Of a stretch of DNA of 64,000 nt, positions 55,258 to 63,756 are shown piece by piece. Where the stretch lies: the NCBI RefSeq assembly GCF_006715225.1, contig NZ_VFMU01000001.1:2232001-2296000 (forward strand), written 5' to 3'. A program made the position numbers and the translations under genes. The notes beneath the pieces are model-generated. The model searched no databases. It was not told the DNA's origin and saw only the letters and a program-made list of their open reading frames with translations. Position 1 is the first letter of the stretch; each line of letters opens with the position of its first letter. This DNA comes from Arthrobacter sp. SLBN-112 (GTDB lineage Bacteria; Actinomycetota; Actinomycetes; Actinomycetales; Micrococcaceae).

Positions 55258-56334
55258 CTACCGTCCTTGGCGGGAGGGGCGCAGCAACGTGGCCCACAAA
55301 TGCAGGAACATTCCGGCGAGGGTAGCCAGGAATGCCGCAAGCGCCAGCCACAGCTCCGCCCGGCCGATGGCTGCCACCAACGGCAGTTGGTCGGCGCGGC
55401 CCAGATAAATCCCGGCCACCGCGTACATGCCGAGGGGGAAGATCACGCTCCACAGGCCCGGCTCGTAGGACAACGGCACCCGGTGGACCATGTGCCGCCA
55501 CCAGCCGGCGGCGATGAGTACCGGCAACAGCCACGAGGCGAAGGACCAGAACACCACGGAGGCACCTGCCACCAGCCCGCGGGTGGCATCCACCATGGGG
55601 GCTCCGGCCATCTCCACGATCCGCGCTCCCGCCAGGACGCTGATGGCCATGGCGCCCATAGCCACGAAGTACTGCGGGCGCAGATCCTCCGGCCGGATGG
55701 GATAGGTCATGAGCCGGAGCGAGACGAAGATCCCCACGGCGGCATACAGGATGAGCCCCACCGACCAGGCAACGACGGCGACGAGCGCCAGGGCGGCGCG
55801 CCAGTCCGGCGCGGCGAGCGGCTCGATGGAGGCCGCCGCGACAGCCACGGACTGGCTGGCCACGCACCAGATGAACCATGAGCCGTTGGCATCTTTAACC
55901 ACAGGGCGCTCAGACCGGCCGAGCACGGCGGTCCATGGCACGACGTAGCCAAGCACCACCCAGGCGAGGACCGCGACTGACAGAAGGACCGCCGTCGTGC
56001 CCTGCCATCCCGCCATCCCAACCCGCGTCCCCAGCACATTTGTTCCGGCGATGAAGGTGAAGAATCCGAACGCCCGGCCGGGGTCCAGGAAGTCGCCGCG
56101 CATATCGTCGGCGAATTTGGCCAGGCGGAGCAGGCTGAGCGCAAGAATCACCACGTAGGAGAGCGCGCACACCACCAGCAGCGCCACTGACATGGAGTGG
56201 AACCCTTCGAGCTCAAGCCCCACGGAGATGATCCCGCTGGCCATGGTGAGGGCGAAGTAGCCGGGCGTCAGCGTCCGCACCGCCTGGTTCGCGCGGGAAG
56301 CGAAGGAGTGCCGGGCGTCAGTGGCCGTGTCCAT
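55258..56334 (-). CDS. TDT-family transporter (tellurite-resistance/C4-dicarboxylate type)
   Basis: The 358-residue protein has about ten hydrophobic segments, the TehA/SLAC1-like opening TLTPGYFALTMASGIISVG and FFTFIAGTNVLGTRVGMAGW. Members conduct anions or dicarboxylic acids or extrude sulfite; the exact substrate here is not shown. It is convergent with the membrane protein gene, 9 bp away. Confidence 0.85.
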   Translation of the reverse strand: MDTATDARHSFASRANQAVRTLTPGYFALTMASGIISVGLELEGFHSMSVALLVVCALSYVVILALSLLRLAKFADDMRGDFLDPGRAFGFFTFIAGTNVLGTRVGMAGWQGTTAVLLSVAVLAWVVLGYVVPWTAVLGRSERPVVKDANGSWFIWCVASQSVAVAAASIEPLAAPDWRAALALVAVVAWSVGLILYAAVGIFVSLRLMTYPIRPEDLRPQYFVAMGAMAISVLAGARIVEMAGAPMVDATRGLVAGASVVFWSFASWLLPVLIAAGWWRHMVHRVPLSYEPGLWSVIFPLGMYAVAGIYLGRADQLPLVAAIGRAELWLALAAFLATLAGMFLHLWATLLRPSRQGR

Positions 56335-56372
56335 GCCCCCAGCTTAGGCTGGAGGATCCTGCAGGCCAGCGT

Positions 56373-56435
56373 CCGCGAGATGGCACTTCGCCGCAGTCCC
56401 GGGCAGGATCATTGCCGTCATATGCCATCTCGCGG
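56373..56435. repeat. 13-bp inverted repeat between the hydrolase and TDT genes
   Basis: CCGCGAGATGGCA (56373-56385) and its exact complement (56423-56435) are 37 bp apart. It lies between the hydrolase stop (56445) and the TDT start (56334) on the minus strand, so it could be a terminator, a protein-binding site or a small mobile palindrome. Confidence 0.55.
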
Positions 56436-56444
56436 GGGAATTGC

Positions 56445-57218
56445 TTACGGTTCTCCGCGGCCAGCTTCGGCCCTTGCCCAATGCTCCCGGAGCAGCGCGG
56501 CAACCCGTTGCGGCTCGATCCGGTGCGGCGGATCAAAATGGTGGCGGTCGGGAAACACCTCAAGCCGGAAGTCAGGGAAGACCTGGCCCAGGCGCCTGGC
56601 GTTGTCGGCATAGTCATCAGGGTTGCTTTTGCCGCCCAGGATGAACAGCACCGGCCGGTCGAAGGAGGCGAGGCGGTCCCGGTCCAGGTTGTACGACTTG
56701 AACGTCCTGATGAACGCGCCGATCCCCGCCGGCCGCTTGGCCATCCATGGCGGTGGCGGGCCGGGCGGCGGTGGCGGCAGGAAGACGTCGTCCCTCACTC
56801 CGAGCCGCATGAAGGCGGTGATGAACTCCTCCGGCGGAAGTCCGTCCAACCGGTCATATTTTTTCCACAGTTCCCTGTGCCCGGGGCTCCAGTCCCAGGT
56901 GCCTGCCCATGCCGGCTCGAGCAGTGCCAGGCTGCGGAGCCTTTCGGGATGCGATGCGGTCAGGGCCAGGGTGGCTGAGCCGCCGCCGGAGTACCCCACC
57001 AGGTGGAACGTATCCCAGCCGCGCCGGTCGGCCTCGCGGAGCACGCCGTCCGCCTCGGTATCCAGGCTCCAGCCCGGCGGCGGTGCATCCCCGGCGTAAA
57101 GCTCCAGGTCCTTGGCAACCGCCTCCACGCCAGGTCCCAGCGCCTCCAGCAGGCCACCGTAGGCAGGGCCGGCGGGAAGGACGCTCCCGGGCAGCAGGAT
57201 CACGCGAACCGGTTCCAT
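56445..57218 (-). CDS. Alpha/beta-fold hydrolase
   Basis: The 257-residue enzyme has the fold phrases VILLPGSVLPAGPAY, the nucleophile LVGYSGGGSATLAL (Ser about 76), a Pro-rich loop LPPPPPGPPPPW (about 149-160), and the late His in FPDRHHFDPPHRI. The typical Asp lies in the DRPVLFILGGKSNPDDYADN stretch. The substrate is unknown; the shape resembles esterases and C-C hydrolases. Confidence 0.82.
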   Translation of the reverse strand: MEPVRVILLPGSVLPAGPAYGGLLEALGPGVEAVAKDLELYAGDAPPPGWSLDTEADGVLREADRRGWDTFHLVGYSGGGSATLALTASHPERLRSLALLEPAWAGTWDWSPGHRELWKKYDRLDGLPPEEFITAFMRLGVRDDVFLPPPPPGPPPPWMAKRPAGIGAFIRTFKSYNLDRDRLASFDRPVLFILGGKSNPDDYADNARRLGQVFPDFRLEVFPDRHHFDPPHRIEPQRVAALLREHWARAEAGRGEP

Positions 57219-57261
57219 GGTTATTCACTTCCGCTGGCTGTTCCGTCCGTTCTTGTCGCGC

Positions 57262-58527
57262 TTAGTGCCGCGCTGCCAAATGTTCCGTCACGTAGTCGGC
57301 GTCCGGGCCTACGCCCACCAGGGTGGCGGAGATGTGCCGGGTGAGCCAGGGGAGCCCGACGGCGTACAGGCCCGGGTGCTCCGTCACGCCTTTCACATGG
57401 CGGGGGTAGTTCCACTCATCCAGGAGGGGCAGGTCCAGGATGCTGAAGTCCAGTGCGTAGCCCGTGCACCAGATGACGGAGGTGATCCCTTCCGCGGCAA
57501 GGTCCAGGCGGGCGCCGGACTCTGGCGGCAGCCAGTGGTCCGCCTCCGGCTCCTCAGCTTCCGGGGCGTCGATCCCGGCTGCCCTGATGTACGCGTCGGC
57601 CAGCCGCTTGAGCCGCTGCCCGAACCCCGCCTCCACCAGCCCGAGGCGCTGGGGGAGGTCATCCGTGAAAACGAGGTCGTCGTCGTGCAGGCCCTCAAAC
57701 CGGCCATGCAGCCGGACGCCGCGCCGGCCCAGCCCACGCAGGTGCACGCTGTGGCCGCCGCCGTTGCCGGACAGCAGCGGGTTGCACATGAAGCGTCCGG
57801 CGGGGGAGGGCAACTGGTCCACCAGCAGCGCATTGATCCCGTACCCGGGGCCGTGGACGTTTACTTCCATGATCCAGTGGAAGATGTCCTGGCCCCGGTA
57901 CCGCCGCGGCGCTTCGGGGCAGCTGGACACTGACAGGTGCACGGTGCGCCCGGCGTCGAGCAGGTCCTCGGTGATCTGGCCGCCGGATTGTCCGGTGCCC
58001 ACCACCAGCACCGCGCCCTCCGGAAGCTGCCCGGGGTTGCGGTACTCATGGCTGTGCACCTGCAGCACGTCCGGGGAGAGGCCGACGGCGGCAAGCGGGA
58101 TCCGCGGTCGCTGGAAGGCGCCGCTGGCCAGCACCACGTTCCGGGCGGCCCAGGTACCCCGGCCCGTTTCGAGTGTGAACCCGGTCCCGGCCGCGGTGAT
58201 CCGGGTGACCTCCGTGTCCAGTTCCACCGGGGCGTGGATGTCCTCCGCGTAACTGCGGAAGAAGTCGATGGTGGCGTCGCGGGGAATGAATCCGTCCGGG
58301 TCCGACCCGTCATAGTCCGTACCCGGCAGGGCCAGCGAAAAGTTGGGGGTGTTCAGGTAGAAGGAGTCCCACCGGTCCTGCCAGGCGCCGCCCACAGCAG
58401 GCCGCCGCTCCAGGAGCCGGTGCTCAACGCCGCGCTGCGCCAGCCAGTAGCTGGTGGCCAGGCCGGCCTGCCCGGCACCTACCACCACGGTGTTGGTCTC
58501 GTCACGGGAAACCGCGGGGGCGGACAT
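57262..58527 (-). CDS. CzcO-type FAD/NAD(P)-binding monooxygenase-like flavoprotein
   Basis: From ATG 58527 the protein has 421 residues. FAD motif VVVGAGQAGLATSYWLAQRG (about 13-32), the LNTPNFSLALPGTDYDG loop, the second Rossmann motif VVGTGQSGGQITEDLL and a VIWCTGYALDFS segment are typical of the CzcO/flavin-monooxygenase group. The substrate is unknown. It starts two bases after the TfoX gene, so the two share a transcript. Confidence 0.88.
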   Translation of the reverse strand: MSAPAVSRDETNTVVVGAGQAGLATSYWLAQRGVEHRLLERRPAVGGAWQDRWDSFYLNTPNFSLALPGTDYDGSDPDGFIPRDATIDFFRSYAEDIHAPVELDTEVTRITAAGTGFTLETGRGTWAARNVVLASGAFQRPRIPLAAVGLSPDVLQVHSHEYRNPGQLPEGAVLVVGTGQSGGQITEDLLDAGRTVHLSVSSCPEAPRRYRGQDIFHWIMEVNVHGPGYGINALLVDQLPSPAGRFMCNPLLSGNGGGHSVHLRGLGRRGVRLHGRFEGLHDDDLVFTDDLPQRLGLVEAGFGQRLKRLADAYIRAAGIDAPEAEEPEADHWLPPESGARLDLAAEGITSVIWCTGYALDFSILDLPLLDEWNYPRHVKGVTEHPGLYAVGLPWLTRHISATLVGVGPDADYVTEHLAARH

Positions 58528-58529
58528 GG

Positions 58530-58934
58530 CTACTTCGCCGCCGCCCGGGAACTCCTGGTGGGTCTTGCTCGGGGTTCCTTCGGCTCTTTGGGCGGCAGGG
58601 ACGCGATGTAAGCCAGCGCCTTTTCGGCCCATGCCCGCGCCCGGGTGTCGTCGCCGTCGCCCTCTTCATTCCAGACCTCCGGCAGCCCGGTGTATCCGCC
58701 CATGGGCCGCTCCGCCGGCCCGAACGGCACGGTCCGCTCGGATGACTCCAGCATCTCCTTGTCCTCCGGGGAGAGCTTCACGCCGATGGTGGGGCCGAAC
58801 AGTCCGGCGAACATGTTGCCGTTGATGAACGCGCCCAGGTTGCCGAACATCGGCTTCACCACCACCCCCGGATGGTCAGGGACCACGCGCCGGAACCGCT
58901 CTTTGTCTTCCTCGCTTGCCTTGGGCATCTCCAT
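58530..58934 (-). CDS. TfoX/Sxy N-terminal-domain protein
   Basis: The 134-residue protein has the TfoX_N pattern KERFRRVVPDHPGVVVKPMFGNLGAF and MFAGLFGPTIGVKLSPEDKEML, then a basic helical tail (about 100-134). TfoX regulates competence in gamma-proteobacteria; in actinobacteria single TfoX_N proteins have no established role. It is the first gene of a pair with the flavoprotein. Confidence 0.82.
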   Translation of the reverse strand: MEMPKASEEDKERFRRVVPDHPGVVVKPMFGNLGAFINGNMFAGLFGPTIGVKLSPEDKEMLESSERTVPFGPAERPMGGYTGLPEVWNEEGDGDDTRARAWAEKALAYIASLPPKEPKEPRARPTRSSRAAAK

Positions 58935-59162
58935 GGCTTCATCTCCCGGTGGCAGGGTATTTCCGCAGGATCTGGATGCAGGATATGCCTATTCGCAGGC
59001 GCGGTCGAGGGTCCGTGGACCTGATAGCGCAAGCGGCAAAAATCCCGGCCTGAGCAGGTCAAACTTCCCTGCGGAGTGCTATATATAGCTCAAGGCAACT
59101 ATTTCTTTGGCTGCCCCGCCAGGTCACATGGATCCGGGAGTTTCCGGGGGCTGGAGGCAACG

Positions 59163-59669
59163 GTGCTGGACACGCCGGACTCCGCCCCGGCCGCAAAAAT
59201 TACCGTGCGGCCCGCCACCTTCGGCGCCCGCCCCACCGCCAGGCCCGCGCTCGTGGCCCTCGCCGCGCTCGCCTTCCTCACGGGCTGCAGCGGCGGCGTT
59301 GGCGCGTCGGTGTCCACCGCCGTGCAGGACAGTTCCTCCGCCGTGGCCACCGCACGGATCGCCCTCCGCCAGGACATGGACGGCAAGCTCACCCAAGCCG
59401 CCACCGACACCAGCCTGGAGGACGCCCTCAAGGAGGTCGAGGCCAGCAGGAGCAGTGTCCTGAAGCTCTCGCCGGCCACGCAGGAGGAGCGTGTTGCGCA
59501 GAAGCAGGCACTGGACGTGCTGGACCAGTGCGCCGCGGGTTTCGCCACCGCGCGCGCCGCACTGGCAGGCAACGACGGCGGCAGCCCTTCCCTCTCCGAC
59601 GGTGACAAGGCGCTCGCGGACGCGCAGGATGCCCTGAAGCAGCTCGAAGGCACGGTGGGGCCCCAATGA
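59163..59669 (+). CDS. Small lipoprotein upstream of the NRAMP-like gene
   Basis: GTG 59163 (GGAGGCAACG upstream) gives 168 residues with a lipobox AFLTGC (Cys about 43) and a helical mature domain rich in Ala, Ser, Lys and Glu (TSLEDALKEVEASRSSVLKL). The start at 59076 would add residues with no signal character. It overlaps the transporter gene by four bases, so it may be an extracellular accessory of the transporter. Confidence 0.72.
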   Translation: MLDTPDSAPAAKITVRPATFGARPTARPALVALAALAFLTGCSGGVGASVSTAVQDSSSAVATARIALRQDMDGKLTQAATDTSLEDALKEVEASRSSVLKLSPATQEERVAQKQALDVLDQCAAGFATARAALAGNDGGSPSLSDGDKALADAQDALKQLEGTVGPQ

Positions 59670-60892
59670 AGCGGCTCCTCGGCGTCGCGCTCGGGGTCCT
59701 CACCGCCATCGGCGGGTTCGTGGACATCGGGGACCTGGTGACCAACGCCGTGGTCGGTTCCCGGTTCGGCCTGTCAATGGTGTGGGTCGTGGTGGTCGGC
59801 GTGGTGGGCATCTGCCTGTTCGCCAACATGTCCGGCCGGGTGGCGGCGGCATCGGGGCGGGCCACGTTCGAAGTGATCCGCGAACGCCTCGGCGCGCGGG
59901 CAGGCCTGGCCAACCTTTCGGCGTCCTTCCTGATCAACCTGATGACCGTCACCGCGGAAATCGGCGGTATTGCCCTGGCGCTGCAGCTGGCCAGCAGCGT
60001 GTACTACCTGCTGTGGATTCCCGTGGCGGCGGTGGCCGTGTGGCTGGTCATCTGGCGCGTCAGGTTCACCATCATGGAAAACGTCACGGGCCTGCTGGGG
60101 CTGACGCTGATTGTCTTTGCGGTGGCGCTGTTCCTCCTCAAACCGGACTGGGGAGCACTGGCCGGGCAGTTGGCGCCCGCCGTGCCGGAGCAGGAAACGG
60201 TGTGGACGTACAGCTACTACGCCATTGCCCTGTTCGGTGCGGCCATGACCCCCTACGAGGTCTTCTTCTTCTCCTCCGGTGCCGTGGAGGAAGGCTGGAC
60301 CGTGAAGGACCTGCTGCAGGAGCGCATCAACGTCATGGTCGGTTTTCCGCTGGGCGGCCTGCTGTCCGTGGCCATCGCCGCGTGCGCCGCCGTCGTGCTC
60401 CTGCCGGCCGGTATTTCCGTGACGTCGCTGTCACAGGTGATCCTGCCCGTGGCCGAAGGCGCCGGGAAGCTGGGGCTGGCGTTCGTTCTGGTGGGCATCG
60501 TGGCCGCAACATTCGGCGCCGCCCTGGAAACCACCCTCTCGTCCGGCTACACCCTGGCCCAGTTCTTCGGCTGGTCCTGGGGGAAGTTCCGCCGCCCGGC
60601 GGAGGCAGCCCGGTTCCACCTGGCCATGATTGTCTGCCTGCTGATCGGCATCGCGGTCCTGGCCACCGGCGTGGACCCCGTGCAGGTGACCGAATACTCG
60701 GTAGTGTTCTCCGCCATCGCCCTGCCGCTGACGTACCTGCCCGTCCTCATCGTGGCCAACGATCCCCAGTACATGCACGAGCACGTGAACGGCCGTGTGG
60801 TGAACGTGCTGGGGATGGTTTACCTGGTGATTATCCTGGTGGCCTCCCTTGCCGCCATCCCGCTCATGATCGTGACAGGAGCCGGCTCATGA
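59666..60892 (+). CDS. Divergent NRAMP/SLC11-like metal transporter
   Basis: The 408-residue membrane protein has 11 hydrophobic segments and the general SLC11 layout. The metal motifs differ from canonical NRAMP: helix 1 has DIGD (20-23) instead of DPGN, and helix 6 has TPYE (195-198) instead of MPHN. Related transporters with altered sites move Mg2+ or other hard cations. It is encoded with a lipoprotein and two PRC-barrel proteins, with overlapping genes. Confidence 0.85.
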   Translation: MKRLLGVALGVLTAIGGFVDIGDLVTNAVVGSRFGLSMVWVVVVGVVGICLFANMSGRVAAASGRATFEVIRERLGARAGLANLSASFLINLMTVTAEIGGIALALQLASSVYYLLWIPVAAVAVWLVIWRVRFTIMENVTGLLGLTLIVFAVALFLLKPDWGALAGQLAPAVPEQETVWTYSYYAIALFGAAMTPYEVFFFSSGAVEEGWTVKDLLQERINVMVGFPLGGLLSVAIAACAAVVLLPAGISVTSLSQVILPVAEGAGKLGLAFVLVGIVAATFGAALETTLSSGYTLAQFFGWSWGKFRRPAEAARFHLAMIVCLLIGIAVLATGVDPVQVTEYSVVFSAIALPLTYLPVLIVANDPQYMHEHVNGRVVNVLGMVYLVIILVASLAAIPLMIVTGAGS

Positions 60893-61299
60893 CCTCCCCG
60901 TCCGGTCCGCTGCCGCCGGTCCCGCACGTGGCCGGCCGCATCCTGGACGCGCAGCTGCACCTCATGGACCGGCAGGTCCTGGACCACGACGGCGTCCCGG
61001 TCACCACCGTGGACGACCTCGAGGTGAGCGGGCCTGCTTTGGACGTGGAGATCCCGCCGGGGACGGCACCACCGGTCATTACGGCCCTGCTGACCGGGGC
61101 GGTGCTGGGCACGCGCATCTTTGGCGGCAGGGCGCCGTCGTCCAGGCTGATCCGCGTCCCGTGGAAGGACGTGGCGGAGGTGGAAGTGGTGGTGCGGCTC
61201 GGTGTGAGCGGCGAACCGCTGGATGCCAGCTGGGTGGAACGGTGGGTGCGGGACAAGATCATCGCGCGGATACCGGGAGGCCGCCATGATCCTCGGTGA
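60889..61299 (+). CDS. PRC-barrel-like protein 1
   Basis: The 136-residue protein starts at ATG 60889, overlapping the transporter stop by four bases. RILDAQLHLMDRQVLDHDG has the PRC-barrel look (a short beta barrel) and the remainder is alpha/beta without a membrane segment. PRC-barrels bind RNA or partner proteins. Its overlap with the transporter and the next gene suggests a complex or joint regulation. Confidence 0.72.
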   Translation: MTSPSGPLPPVPHVAGRILDAQLHLMDRQVLDHDGVPVTTVDDLEVSGPALDVEIPPGTAPPVITALLTGAVLGTRIFGGRAPSSRLIRVPWKDVAEVEVVVRLGVSGEPLDASWVERWVRDKIIARIPGGRHDPR

Positions 61300-61633
61300 C
61301 CTGCTGGGCACCCCGGTCCATGACGCCGACGGCGGCCGGTTGGGCCGCGTAGCCGACGCCCGGTTCGTCCTGGACGGGCCCCCGCACCAGTTGATGGCGG
61401 ACGCGCGGCTGCTGGGGCTGGTGGTCAGCCCGCACAGCGTTGCGTCGTTCCTGGGGTATGAGCGGAATGGCCTCACCCACCCATGGCTGCTGGCCCGGAT
61501 ACTGCGGTGGCGGCACCGCGGCTCGTTCCTGGTGCTGTGGGAGGACATCGCCATGGTGGGCCCGCGCTCGGTCCGGCTCCGGCCCGGGTTCACCCGGTAC
61601 AGCACGGCGCTGGAGGATCGCCGGCAGGTTTAG
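61286..61633 (+). CDS. PRC-barrel-like protein 2
   Basis: The 115-residue protein from ATG 61286 opens with ILGDLLGTPVHDADGGRLGRVADARFV, the classic PRC-barrel pattern, and overlaps the gene before by 14 bases. A basic region follows (RILRWRHRGSFLVLWED). It is the last gene of the NRAMP-like operon. Confidence 0.82.
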   Translation: MILGDLLGTPVHDADGGRLGRVADARFVLDGPPHQLMADARLLGLVVSPHSVASFLGYERNGLTHPWLLARILRWRHRGSFLVLWEDIAMVGPRSVRLRPGFTRYSTALEDRRQV

Positions 61634-61835
61634 TGGCGCTGAACAGGTGCGGAATTAGGTGTGGGGCGAATCTCCTGTAGTGTTGATCCTGTTGTTGTGT
61701 TTATGCAGTTGGTAGTTCAGGCAGTACGCACGGTCGAAAGCCCGTGTTCTTCTGAAGTAGCGGTTTTTGAACACCCCACGCCGGAGGGCCCGAAAGTCGG
61801 GATTTTCCCCTCCACCTTCACGAAGGACAAAAATA
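61634..61835 (+). promoter_or_regulatory. Leader region of the cold-shock gene
   Basis: This 202-bp gap includes a long probable 5' untranslated region before the ATG at 61836 with GAAGGA at its end. Long leaders that refold with temperature are usual for cold-shock genes. I cannot fix the transcription start. Confidence 0.45.
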
Positions 61836-62039
61836 ATGGCTACTGGTACCGTCAAATGGTTTAACGCTGAAAAGGGCTTCGGCTTCATCTCCCCGGACGA
61901 CTCCTCGCAGGACGTTTTCGCGCACTACTCCGCGATCAACTCCTCCGGCTTCCGCTCCCTCGAAGAGAACCAGAAGGTTTCCTTCGACACCGAGCAGGGC
62001 CCCAAGGGTCCCCAGGCCACCAACATCCAGGCTCTCTAA
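61836..62039 (+). CDS. cspA: Cold-shock protein (CspA family)
   Basis: This 67-residue protein has both nucleic-acid-binding motifs, KGFGFI and VFAHYS, in the usual five-stranded OB fold: [20 protein letters not shown] then [14 protein letters not shown]. It binds single-stranded RNA and DNA and melts secondary structure. Length and motifs are typical of a single-domain Csp. A strong terminator follows. Confidence 0.97.
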   Translation: MATGTVKWFNAEKGFGFISPDDSSQDVFAHYSAINSSGFRSLEENQKVSFDTEQGPKGPQATNIQAL

Positions 62040-62070
62040 TTTCCTAGAGTTCCGGGACCGTTAGGTTTCC

Positions 62071-62112
62071 AAGCAGGGCTTGCCGTTCATCGGCAGGCCC
62101 TGCTTTTGTTTA
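62071..62112 (+). terminator. Intrinsic terminator after the cold-shock gene
   Basis: A 15-bp stem (62071-62085 with 62091-62105, one G-U pair) with a 5-base loop is followed by a T-rich tail TTTTGTTT. It is the clearest rho-independent terminator in the window. Confidence 0.9.
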
Positions 62113-62165
62113 ACCCACGTGTGCCAGCTCCTTTGATCGAGGCTGCACCTGCCAGAATTGTCAGC

Positions 62166-63455
62166 ATGCCAACAGTGGGAACAGCGCCGGGTCTCAACCT
62201 TCGTATCAGCATTGAGGACAGCGAGCCGCTGATTTGGCGCCGACTATTCCTCCCTGAAACTCTGACCATCGGCCAATTCCACCTGGCCGTGCAGGCAGCC
62301 TTTGGATGGGAGAACCGCCATCTCTATGGCGTGCGCGGGACAGACTGTGCGGGCCGTGAGCGCAGGATCATTGGGCCCGACGATGAAGCGGAAGACCTGC
62401 AGGCAGAGTCCGCGTCCGCCGTCGTCCTCTCCGAACTTCTCGATCCACAGAAGCCAGGGATGGCCTTCGACTACGACTACGACTTCGGGGATTCGTGGAC
62501 CCATCGTGTGGAACTCGTGGGAGCTGCAGAGCTTCAACCGGGTGAGATGTTGTGTGTCGAGGGCGCCCGGCGCGGGGCGATCGAGGACTCAGGCGGCCCA
62601 CACGGTTATAGGCAACTAATCGAAGCGATTCAGGACCCATCGCACCCGGACCACCAGGAGGCCACATCCTGGGCTTACGGCATGACTGGTTTGTATGGCC
62701 ACCGATTCGATCCCGCTGCCTTCGATCTGCACGCCGCCAACAGGAAGCTGCGGATGCTCAGCCTGCAGTGGTGGCCACAGCCGTTAGGGGATCCGGAGCG
62801 GGACAGCGTCCTCCGGCCGGTCCGGTGGCTCCTGCATGAAGCGTCCGGCGATGGAGTGGAGCTCACCAAGGACGGTTACCTCAAGCCGGCCCTGGTGAAG
62901 CGGGCCATGGAGGAGCTTGGCTGGGCGCACCCGGCCATGGGCAAGGGCAACCGTGAGACGCATGCCCGCCAGGTCGCTGAATTGCGCCAGCACCTGATGG
63001 ACTGGAAACTCCTGTCCAAACGAAAGGGCCGGCTGGTCCTGTCCCCGCGTGGACGGCGGGGACTCGAGCGGCCCGAGGACCTGTGGGACTACGTGGTGGA
63101 CGAGATCGCCCGCCCGCAACATCCGGGTGTTTACCTGGTGACGCTGCTGCAGGTGCACTGGCACCTTACCGGCATCGAGCCGCCGTACGCGTTCCAAGCC
63201 GGGATCATCCACGAGGACCTGCGGATGGCAGGCATGGTCACCCGTTCAGGCGACCCGATACCGGAGGAGTGGGGCGCCGACATTAACCGCACTGTCCGCT
63301 GGAGCCTTGAATGCCTGCACCTGACGGAGCCCGCACGGGACTCCATGGGCCCTCCGCTGCTCACCGACGGCGGGGTAAAATTCCTTCTGGACGTCGTGGA
63401 CCGGGCCAGGACTTTTCCGCCCGCAGGCCTGCGCCTCGAGCGGCATTTTCCTTAG
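62166..63455 (+). CDS. Plasmid pRiA4b ORF-3-like (TnpR-passenger-type) protein
   Basis: The 429-residue protein starts at ATG 62166. Residues about 10-170 match the pRiA4b ORF-3 fold: LRISIEDSEPLIWRRLFLP, GQFHLAVQAAFGWENRHLY, FDYDYDFGDSWTHRVELV, and GGPHGYRQLIEAI. The rest (about 200-429) is a large region without a recognised domain that includes RHLMDWK-like helices and two blocks resembling winged helices. pRiA4b ORF-3 proteins are often passengers on mobile elements, but I see no transposase or inverted repeat here. Confidence 0.82.
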   Translation: MPTVGTAPGLNLRISIEDSEPLIWRRLFLPETLTIGQFHLAVQAAFGWENRHLYGVRGTDCAGRERRIIGPDDEAEDLQAESASAVVLSELLDPQKPGMAFDYDYDFGDSWTHRVELVGAAELQPGEMLCVEGARRGAIEDSGGPHGYRQLIEAIQDPSHPDHQEATSWAYGMTGLYGHRFDPAAFDLHAANRKLRMLSLQWWPQPLGDPERDSVLRPVRWLLHEASGDGVELTKDGYLKPALVKRAMEELGWAHPAMGKGNRETHARQVAELRQHLMDWKLLSKRKGRLVLSPRGRRGLERPEDLWDYVVDEIARPQHPGVYLVTLLQVHWHLTGIEPPYAFQAGIIHEDLRMAGMVTRSGDPIPEEWGADINRTVRWSLECLHLTEPARDSMGPPLLTDGGVKFLLDVVDRARTFPPAGLRLERHFP

Positions 63456-63756
63456 CCGCGCCGTCTCGACAAGTTCCAGCAGCAGGAGCACTCTTGAAGT
63501 GCGCACGCCTTGAGCATGCCAAACCGACGCCGTGGGCGGCGTCTGGAGAATTCCATATGTACCTGCGCGGCACCGGTTGGGGTGGTGCATGTCCGGTCCG
63601 AAAATCGGCCGGCACTGGCTGCCCGCGCTCCCCGGCATCGGCAGCCGGAACCTCACTCCGAAAAACAGTGGCCGGTTGGGCCAGTTACGCAATGGGTTGA
63701 ATCGGCTACAGCTGCACATCGGCATTTATCAGATCGCCGTTTAAGAAAGCACTGCT
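63456..63756. other. Gene-free stretch
   Basis: This 301-bp gap holds no supported gene, repeat or strong hairpin. Its last 60 bp are A/T-richer and probably contain the promoter of the secreted-protein gene. Confidence 0.4.

Noticed and set aside
62166..63455. An insertion sequence around the pRiA4b ORF-3-like gene
   Set aside because: No transposase frame, terminal inverted repeats or target duplication were seen.
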